From Cytophagales bacterium (lineage in GTDB: Bacteria; Bacteroidota; Bacteroidia; Cytophagales; CCMP332): 38,228 bases of DNA. The position numbers were made by a program, and so were the translations under genes. Under the pieces are notes generated by a model, which was not told the DNA's origin, made no database searches, and was given only the letters and a program-made list of their open reading frames with translations. Position 1 is the stretch's first letter, and the number at the start of each line of letters is the position of its first letter. Positions 31,797 to 38,228 of this stretch are shown in pieces. The stretch covers positions 1-38,228 of the forward strand of contig JANQHS010000175.1 of assembly GCA_028282565.1 (NCBI GenBank), read 5' to 3'.

Positions 31797-31976
31797 ATGG
31801 CGAAGATTCAGATCACACAAATCCGGAGCGCGATCAACAGGCCTAAAAACCAAAAGCTGACCATTAAGGCTTTGGGACTGGGTAAGATCAATAAAACGGT
31901 TGAAAAAGAAGCCAATCCAGCAATTGAGGGTATGGTAAGGACCGTTAGTCATTTGGTTGAAGTAAAAGAACTATAA
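31797..31976 (+). CDS. rpmD: 50S ribosomal protein L30 (missing from supplied ORF track)
   Basis: Manual translation [59 protein letters not shown], between rpsE and rplO. Confidence 0.96.
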   Translation: MAKIQITQIRSAINRPKNQKLTIKALGLGKINKTVEKEANPAIEGMVRTVSHLVEVKEL

Positions 31977-31978
31977 GC

Positions 31979-32662
31979 ATGGAGTTGCACAATTTAAAAC
32001 CGGCACAGGGCGCCACTAAAAAATCCAAAAGGATAGGACGTGGTCAAGGTTCAGGATATGGAGGCACCTCCACCAAAGGACATAAGGGAGCTCAATCAAG
32101 GTCCGGATATTCCAAGAAGATCGGACATGAGGGTGGTCAGCAACCACTTCAAAGAAGAGTTCCAAAGTTTGGTTTCAAGAATCCTTTCAGGGTTGAATAC
32201 CAGGCAATCAACCTTGGAAAGATAGAAGAGGTCGCCAAGGAGAAAAAGATCAAGGCTTTTGATCAAAAGGTTTTTGTTGAATTGGGGCTTGCCCATAAAA
32301 ACGACAACATCAAGGTTCTGGCCGACGGTGAATTGACTCAAAAACTGGATATCACCGCCCATAAGTTTTCGAAGAAGGCTGTGGAGATGATCGAAAAGGC
32401 TGGCGGAAAAGCTACGGCTTTGAATGGAGCTTCCGAGGAAGTTGTAGAGGAGAAGAAACCCGCAAAGAAGGCAGCACCCAAGGCAAAAACCGAAGAGGTA
32501 AAAGAAACGACTCCTGCTGAACCCGCTGCGGCGGACAAGGAGTCAAAAGCTGAAACCAAGGCAACGGAAGCCAAGAAAGAAGAGCCAAAAGCGGAGGCCA
32601 AAAAAGAAGAGTCTGAAAACAAAACTGAAGAATCGGACAAAAAAGACGGAGATACTGAATGA
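31979..32662 (+). CDS. rplO: 50S ribosomal protein L15 with C-terminal low-complexity extension
   Basis: ELHNLKPAQGATKKSKRIGRGQGSGYGGTSTKGHKGAQSRSGY; tail EEKKPAKKAAPKAKTEEV... Confidence 0.97.
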   Translation: MELHNLKPAQGATKKSKRIGRGQGSGYGGTSTKGHKGAQSRSGYSKKIGHEGGQQPLQRRVPKFGFKNPFRVEYQAINLGKIEEVAKEKKIKAFDQKVFVELGLAHKNDNIKVLADGELTQKLDITAHKFSKKAVEMIEKAGGKATALNGASEEVVEEKKPAKKAAPKAKTEEVKETTPAEPAAADKESKAETKATEAKKEEPKAEAKKEESENKTEESDKKDGDTE

Positions 32663-33981
32663 AACGCTTCTTTGAAACCATAAAGCACATTTACTCCATC
32701 GAGGAACTGAGGAACAGGATCCTGAATACCCTTGGGTATTTGGCCATCTTCCGCTTGGGTTCTTTCATCGTCCTGCCCGGGATCGATGCAAGCAAGCTGA
32801 CCGGTGAGGCTACAGGGATTTTCGGTCTTCTGGATACTTTCCTGGGAGGATCATTCTCCAGGGCCAGTATTTTTGGATTGGGGATCATGCCATACATCTC
32901 GGCATCGATCGTGATCCAGCTGTTGACTGTAGCGGTTCCTTATTTCCAAAAACTTCAAAAAGAAGGTGAATCCGGAAGAAGGAAGATCAATCAGCTTACC
33001 CGTCTGTTGACCATTGCGATTACGCTTTTCCAATCAATTGGATATGTATCGGCGACTATTCCGGCGGAGGCAATTCTTGTGGATCAGGCGTTTTTCACCT
33101 TCTCATCGATGATATTGCTGACCGCAGGTACAATATTTACCATGTGGTTGGGAGAAAAGATCACCGAAAAGGGGATCGGCAACGGAATCTCCATGCTGAT
33201 CATGATCGGCATTATTTCAAGGCTTCCTGCTGCATTGTTCGTTGAGATCGATCTGAAAGGTATGGGCGGAGCATTGTTGATCATCCTTGAGCTTCTAGCC
33301 CTTTTCGCGGTTGTGATGGGTACCGTGATGCTCACACAGGCGACCAGGAAAATTCCTGTTCAATATGCAAAGCAGGTCATGGGAAGCAGGGTCTATGGCG
33401 GTCAGCGCCAATTCATTCCTTTGAAAGTGAATTCGGCCGGTGTAATGCCGATCATTTTTGCTCAGTCATTGATGTTCCTTCCGGCTATGATCGCTCAGTT
33501 CTGGGCTGAAAGTGCCGATAGTGATATTGCCAACTATATCGGAACTACCTTTTCCGACTTCTATTCTTGGCAATATAACCTGGTATTTGGGTTGCTGATC
33601 GTTGTCTTTACATTTTTCTATACTGCGATCACGGTCAATCCTTCACAGATTGCCGATGACCTGAAGCGAAACGGAGGGTTCATTCCCGGGATCAAACCTG
33701 GTCGTGATACTTCCAATTTTATTGACAATATTTTGACGAGGGTTACCTTACCTGGATCTTTATTCTTGGCTATTGTCGCCGTACTTCCTGCCTTTGCAGG
33801 TGCAGCGGGTGTGAGCTCCGAATTTGCCCAGTTTTATGGTGGTACCTCATTGCTGATCATGGTGGGTGTGATTTTGGACACACTTCAGCAGATCGAAAGT
33901 TACCTTCTGATGAGACATTATGAAGGTATGATGAAATCCGGAAAGCTTAAGGGAAGAACTCAAAACGTGGCTGTTGCATAA
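32659..33981 (+). CDS. secY: Preprotein translocase subunit SecY
   Basis: [46 protein letters not shown]; multi-TM. Confidence 0.99.
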   Translation: MKRFFETIKHIYSIEELRNRILNTLGYLAIFRLGSFIVLPGIDASKLTGEATGIFGLLDTFLGGSFSRASIFGLGIMPYISASIVIQLLTVAVPYFQKLQKEGESGRRKINQLTRLLTIAITLFQSIGYVSATIPAEAILVDQAFFTFSSMILLTAGTIFTMWLGEKITEKGIGNGISMLIMIGIISRLPAALFVEIDLKGMGGALLIILELLALFAVVMGTVMLTQATRKIPVQYAKQVMGSRVYGGQRQFIPLKVNSAGVMPIIFAQSLMFLPAMIAQFWAESADSDIANYIGTTFSDFYSWQYNLVFGLLIVVFTFFYTAITVNPSQIADDLKRNGGFIPGIKPGRDTSNFIDNILTRVTLPGSLFLAIVAVLPAFAGAAGVSSEFAQFYGGTSLLIMVGVILDTLQQIESYLLMRHYEGMMKSGKLKGRTQNVAVA

Positions 33982-34199
33982 TGGCTAAGCAGGCTTCCAT
34001 AGAGCAAGATGGCACCATAGTAGAGGCATTGTCCAACGCTATGTTCAAGGTGGAATTGGAAAATGGCCACCAGGTGGTTGCTCATATTTCAGGGAAGATG
34101 AGAATGAATTACATCAAGATCCTTCCCGGAGATAAGGTAAAACTTGAAATGTCTCCCTACGATTTGACGAAGGGGAGAATAGTTTTTAGATATAAATAA
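33981..34199 (+). CDS. infA: Translation initiation factor IF-1
   Basis: [66 protein letters not shown]. Confidence 0.99.
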   Translation: MAKQASIEQDGTIVEALSNAMFKVELENGHQVVAHISGKMRMNYIKILPGDKVKLEMSPYDLTKGRIVFRYK

Positions 34200-34208
34200 A
34201 AAGGACTG

Positions 34209-34325
34209 ATGAAAGTTAGAGCATCGGTAAAGAAAAGAAGCGCGGATTGCAAGATCGTAAAACGCAAAGGCCGCGTGTACGTGATTAATAAAAAGAACCC
34301 TCGGTTTAAACAAAGACAAGGATAA
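34209..34325 (+). CDS. rpmJ: 50S ribosomal protein L36 (missing from supplied ORF track)
   Basis: Manual translation [38 protein letters not shown]. Confidence 0.97.
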   Translation: MKVRASVKKRSADCKIVKRKGRVYVINKKNPRFKQRQG

Positions 34326-34327
34326 TT

Positions 34328-34705
34328 ATGGCAAGGATCCAAGGTGTCGATATTCCTGATGACAAAAGAAGCGTGGTTAGCCTGACCTATATCTATGGTA
34401 TTGGCTCAACCTCAGCAAAGGAAATTTTAGATAAAGCAGGTGTTGATCCTAACAAAAGGGTTAAGGATTGGACCGATGATGAAGCAACTTCCGTCAGGAA
34501 CGTTATTCGTGAAGAGTACAAGATCGAAGGTGAATTGAAATCCGAAGTCCAACTTCATATCAAGAGGTTGATGGATATCGGAAGTTATCGAGGGTTAAGG
34601 CATAGGAAAGGTCTCCCGGTTAGGGGACAAAAGACCAAAAACAATTGCCGCACAAGGAAAGGAAAGAGAAAGACAGTTGCCAACAAGAAGAAAGCTGTTA
34701 AATAA
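34328..34705 (+). CDS. rpsM: 30S ribosomal protein S13
   Basis: [51 protein letters not shown]. Confidence 0.99.
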   Translation: MARIQGVDIPDDKRSVVSLTYIYGIGSTSAKEILDKAGVDPNKRVKDWTDDEATSVRNVIREEYKIEGELKSEVQLHIKRLMDIGSYRGLRHRKGLPVRGQKTKNNCRTRKGKRKTVANKKKAVK

Positions 34706-34713
34706 TAATTGAG

Positions 34714-35106
34714 ATGGCAGAGGCTAAAAAAGAAAGGACTAAAAAGAGAAATGTAGTTGTTGAATCCAATGGCCAGATTCATATCAAGGCTTCTTTCAAC
34801 AACATCATCATTTCTATTACCAACAACGCAGGTCAGGTGATCTCCTGGTCTTCAGCTGGTAAAATGGGATTCAGGGGTTCTAAGAAGAACACCCCTTATG
34901 CAGCCCAGGTTGCTGCTACCGATTGTTCCAAGAAAGCTTTTGAAGCAGGCCTTAGAAAGGCTGAGGTTTTCGTAAAGGGACCAGGAGCGGGAAGGGAATC
35001 TGCTATCCGTACCATCCAGAACAACGGGATTGAAGTAACAACCATCAAGGATGTGACTCCATTGCCGCATAATGGATGCAGGCCACCAAAAAGAAGAAGA
35101 GTTTAA
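34714..35106 (+). CDS. rpsK: 30S ribosomal protein S11
   Basis: [44 protein letters not shown]. Confidence 0.99.
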   Translation: MAEAKKERTKKRNVVVESNGQIHIKASFNNIIISITNNAGQVISWSSAGKMGFRGSKKNTPYAAQVAATDCSKKAFEAGLRKAEVFVKGPGAGRESAIRTIQNNGIEVTTIKDVTPLPHNGCRPPKRRRV

Positions 35107-35124
35107 TAAAGGAATAGGAATTCA

Positions 35125-35727
35125 ATGGCAAGATTTAGGGGACCCAAGTCTAAAGTTTCAAGAAGGTACAGCGAGCCTATTTTCGGTGCCAGCAAGGCGC
35201 TGAACAAGAAAAACTATCCTCCCGGCCAGCACGGAAGGGGAAGGAGAAGAAAACAAAGCGAATACGCAATTCAGCTTGCTGCGAAACAAAAAGCAAAATA
35301 TATCTACGGAGTTCTTGAAAGACAATTCCGTAACCTGTTTGATAAAGCCGCAAGGAAAGACGGAATTACCGGTGAAAATCTGTTGCAGCTTTTGGAAGCG
35401 AGGTTGGATAACGTGGTTTACCGTATGGGCATTTCTCCCACAAGAAGGGGAGCGAGGCAACTGGTATCCCACAAGCATATTATGGTGAACGGAACTGTTG
35501 TAAACATTCCGTCTTTCACCTTGAGGCCTGGAGATATTGTAAGCGTAAGGGAGAAATCAAAATCTCTGGAATGCATTGCAGAGTCGCTTGGTAGGCCTAA
35601 TAAAGCTTTTCCATGGTTGGAATGGGATGGAAATGACAAGTCCGGAAAATTCATGTCTTTCCCAACCAGAGAAGATATTCCTGAGAATATCGAGGAACAG
35701 CTGATAGTAGAACTTTATTCAAAATAA
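35125..35727 (+). CDS. rpsD: 30S ribosomal protein S4
   Basis: [58 protein letters not shown]. Confidence 0.99.
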   Translation: MARFRGPKSKVSRRYSEPIFGASKALNKKNYPPGQHGRGRRRKQSEYAIQLAAKQKAKYIYGVLERQFRNLFDKAARKDGITGENLLQLLEARLDNVVYRMGISPTRRGARQLVSHKHIMVNGTVVNIPSFTLRPGDIVSVREKSKSLECIAESLGRPNKAFPWLEWDGNDKSGKFMSFPTREDIPENIEEQLIVELYSK

Positions 35728-35735
35728 TAACTAAC

Positions 35736-35740
35736 GGAGG
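35736..35740 (+). promoter_or_regulatory. Shine-Dalgarno-like GGAGG upstream of rpoA
   Basis: CTAACGGAGGATAGTATGG; 5-nt spacing to ATG 35746. Confidence 0.6.
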
Positions 35741-35745
35741 ATAGT

Positions 35746-36735
35746 ATGGCAATTTTAGCCTTTCAAATGCCTGAGAAGGTCGTTATGGAGAAAGCCGATG
35801 ATTTTCATGGGCTTTTCGAATTCAAACCATTAGAAAAAGGGTATGGTGTAACCATTGGTAACGCTTTAAGGAGAATACTTTTATCCTCTCTTGAAGGTTA
35901 TTCGGTCGTAGGCGTCAGGATCCCGGGAATACTTCATGAATTCTCAACCATTGATGGAGTGATCGAGGACGTGACTGAATTGATCCTGAACCTGAAAATG
36001 GTTCGTTTCAAAAAAGACACCGATGTTCCTGATGGTAAGATCAACATCAAGATCAGTGGGAAAGAAGAATTCAAAGCAGGGGATATTGAGGGATTCACCG
36101 AGTCATTCAGGATCCTTAACCCTGATCATGTGATCTGCAGAATGGATCCCTCAAAGGAATTGGAAGTTGAACTGACCATCGAAAAGGGCAGGGGATATGT
36201 TCCTTCAGAAGAGAACAAAAAGGAGGATGCTCCTTCCGGCTATATCGCCATGGATGCCATCTTCACCCCGATCAAGAATGTAAAGTACAAGGTTGAGAAT
36301 ACCAGGGTAGAGCAGAAGACGGACTATGAGAAGTTGATCCTGGATATTGAGACCGATGGATCTATCCATCCGGAAGAAGCTCTTCAGGGTGCGGCTAAGA
36401 TCCTTATCCACCACTTCATGTTGTTCTCGAAAGAGACCATCACTTTGGATATAGACAAAGCTGAAGAGGAGGAGACCGTTGATGAGGAGATCCTGCACAT
36501 GAGGAAGCTGTTAAAGACTCAGCTTTCAGAGTTGGATCTTTCAGTTAGAGCTTATAACTGCTTGAAGGCTGCCAATGTCAAGACTCTTGGAGATCTTGCT
36601 GCTCTTGAGGTTTCCGATATGATGAAGTTTAGAAACTTCGGAAAGAAATCTCTTGCCGAACTCGAGCAGTTGATCGCAGACAAAGGGCTGACCTTTGGTA
36701 TGGATCTCTCCAAATACAAATTGGAGGAAGACTAA
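35746..36735 (+). CDS. rpoA: DNA-directed RNA polymerase subunit alpha
   Basis: [60 protein letters not shown]. Confidence 0.99.
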   Translation: MAILAFQMPEKVVMEKADDFHGLFEFKPLEKGYGVTIGNALRRILLSSLEGYSVVGVRIPGILHEFSTIDGVIEDVTELILNLKMVRFKKDTDVPDGKINIKISGKEEFKAGDIEGFTESFRILNPDHVICRMDPSKELEVELTIEKGRGYVPSEENKKEDAPSGYIAMDAIFTPIKNVKYKVENTRVEQKTDYEKLILDIETDGSIHPEEALQGAAKILIHHFMLFSKETITLDIDKAEEEETVDEEILHMRKLLKTQLSELDLSVRAYNCLKAANVKTLGDLAALEVSDMMKFRNFGKKSLAELEQLIADKGLTFGMDLSKYKLEED

Positions 36736-36743
36736 GAAGAAAA

Positions 36744-37604
36744 ATGAGACACGGAAAGAAGTTCAATCACTTAGGCCGAAAGGCACCTCATAGAAAAGCC
36801 ATGCTGTCCAACATGGCTACTTCGCTGATCATCAATAAGAGGATCACCACAACCGTGGCAAAGGCGAAGGCGCTGAGGAAATATGTGGAGCCTTTATTGA
36901 CCAAATCAAAAGAAGATACCACCCACTCAAGAAGAGTTGTATTTTCTTATCTACAGGATAAGGATACCATCAAGGAATTGTTTGGTGCCGTAGCCGGTAA
37001 GATCGCTGAAAGGCCAGGTGGTTATACGAGGATCATCAAGACCGGAAACCGTCTGGGTGACAATGCAGAGATGTGCATCATCGAGTTGGTGGACTACAAT
37101 GAGCATTTGGTTAAAGAGCCGAAGAAGAAGACCACAAGAAGAAGCCGCAGGGGTGGATCTGGAAAATCTGGCGCCTCCGCTGAAACTTCGGCCCCCAAGG
37201 AATCCGCCAACGCTGATGCGGCGGCGGACAAGGAAGCCAAAGCGACAACTCCAAAAGCAGTAGCCACTCCAGAAGCGAAAGTGGAAGATCCAAAGGAATC
37301 AGCCTCCGCTGAGGCTAAGGCTGACAAGGAAGCTAAGGCTAGTACCTCCGCTGAAGCTTCGGCACCCAAGGAGGAGATCAAAGTTGAAGCATCAAAAGAG
37401 CCAGCTTCTGCTGAACCGGCGGCGGACAAGGAGGTAAAAGCAGAGGAACCAAAGGCCGAAGCTCCAAAAGAGGAAACCAAAGTAGAGGAAGCTAAGGCAG
37501 AGGATTCTAAGGAAGAAGCGAAGGCAGAAGATTCTAAAGAGGAATCAAATGACGAATCAGCCTCCGCAGAGGCTTCGGCTGACGAAGAAGAAAAGAAGGA
37601 CTGA
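36744..37604 (+). CDS. rplQ: 50S ribosomal protein L17 with about 160-aa acidic/Ala-rich C-terminal extension
   Basis: [29 protein letters not shown]; tail from about residue 126 to the end is K/E/A/S/P-rich. Confidence 0.97.
   Translation: MRHGKKFNHLGRKAPHRKAMLSNMATSLIINKRITTTVAKAKALRKYVEPLLTKSKEDTTHSRRVVFSYLQDKDTIKELFGAVAGKIAERPGGYTRIIKTGNRLGDNAEMCIIELVDYNEHLVKEPKKKTTRRSRRGGSGKSGASAETSAPKESANADAAADKEAKATTPKAVATPEAKVEDPKESASAEAKADKEAKASTSAEASAPKEEIKVEASKEPASAEPAADKEVKAEEPKAEAPKEETKVEEAKAEDSKEEAKAEDSKEESNDESASAEASADEEEKKD
37173..37588 (+). repeat. In-frame GC-rich repeats within the rplQ tail (consensus about GCCTCCGCTGAAGCTTCGGC..GACAAGGA)
   Basis: Related copies start near 37173, 37302, 37344, 37404 and 37560, all in the same frame (A-S-A-E-x-S/K/A-A). 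Confidence 0.7.
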
Positions 37605-37631
37605 TTGTTTCTACAAATTCAAATCTTGAAG

Positions 37632-37662
37632 GGGAATATTTTTATTAATATTCCCTTTTTTT
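37632..37662 (+). terminator. Terminator after rplQ
   Basis: GGGAATATT/AATATTCCC 9-bp stem, TTTATT loop, T7 tract. Confidence 0.85.
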
Positions 37663-37672
37663 GTGCCCTGAA

Positions 37673-38228
37673 ATGACAAAGGAAAATCAACAGAAGAAGG
37701 CATTCCTCTTATTGGAGGATGGGACCTTTTTCGAAGGCAAAGCATTAGGGGATGATGGCACCGTAGGCGGCGAGATCTGTTTTAACACAGGTATGACCGG
37801 TTATCAGGAGATCTATACAGACCCATCCTATTATGGACAGATCATTATCAACACGCATCCCCATATCGGGAATTACGGTACGAAATCAGATGAGGAAGAA
37901 TCTGAAGGAGTAAAGTTTTCCGGACTGATCTGCAATGAATTCTCGGATATCTTCTCCAGAGAGGATTCGGATGAATCCCTTCAGGATTACCTGAAAAGGC
38001 AAAAGATCGTAGGGATCTCGCATGTAGATACCAGGGGACTTGTGAAGCATATCAGGTCCAAGGGAGCGATGAATTGCCTCATCTCTACGGAAACAGGGGA
38101 GCTTAATGAACTTCGACAGAAGTTGAGTCAGGTTCCCGATATGGATGGCTTGGAATTAAGTTCCAAGGTCAGTACCCGGAAGCCCTATGATCTTGGAAAA
38201 GATTCGAATGAGATCCGTGTAGCGGTTT
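37673..38228 (+). CDS. carA: Carbamoyl-phosphate synthase small subunit, N-terminal part (truncated by window edge)
   Basis: Manual translation KAFLLLEDGTFFEGKALGDDGTVGGEICFNTGMTGYQEIYTDPSYYGQIIINTHPHIGNYG...VGISHVDTRGLVKHIR. Confidence 0.95.
   Translation, partial: MTKENQQKKAFLLLEDGTFFEGKALGDDGTVGGEICFNTGMTGYQEIYTDPSYYGQIIINTHPHIGNYGTKSDEEESEGVKFSGLICNEFSDIFSREDSDESLQDYLKRQKIVGISHVDTRGLVKHIRSKGAMNCLISTETGELNELRQKLSQVPDMDGLELSSKVSTRKPYDLGKDSNEIRVAV

Noticed and set aside
37094-37480. Minus-strand Ser/Ala-rich ORF opposite the rplQ tail
   Set aside because: Mirror of the repetitive tail; no independent evidence
37173-37588. Possible CRISPR-like array from regularly spaced repeats
   Set aside because: Repeats are imperfect, in frame with L17, spacing irregular, no cas genes

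Overview
This window is a Bacteroidota-type (probably Cytophagales, by inference) core-genome region. It carries the translation and transcription supercluster: tRNA-Tyr/Gly/Thr, tuf, tRNA-Trp, secE, nusG, rplKAJL, rpoBC, a DUF3467-like gene, rpsL, rpsG, fusA, rpsJ, the S10/spc/alpha ribosomal protein operons through rplQ, and the start of carA. It is preceded by a GT2 fragment (minus strand), an ECF sigma/anti-sigma/gmk/nadD operon, a minus-strand biotin carrier/pyrH/frr operon and an M1 peptidase. No CRISPR array, transposase, prophage, defence system or rRNA is visible. I do not see a clearly new multi-gene system; the unusual content is mostly regulatory or structural. The main points are: (1) Bacteroidota promoters (TTTG-N19/20-TAnnTTTG) in front of translation genes share an initially transcribed sequence, GCA(n)TCC followed by a T-run, or run directly into a hairpin; (2) a 26-nt duplication of the tRNA-Gly 3' end sits next to palindromes; (3) L22, L15 and L17 carry long low-complexity tails, and the L17 tail contains an in-frame GC-rich imperfect-palindrome repeat; (4) rpoA has an isolated Shine-Dalgarno sequence in a region otherwise lacking them; (5) a terminator plus promoter splits rpsJ from rplC. 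All coordinates were read by eye; no similarity search or folding software was run.
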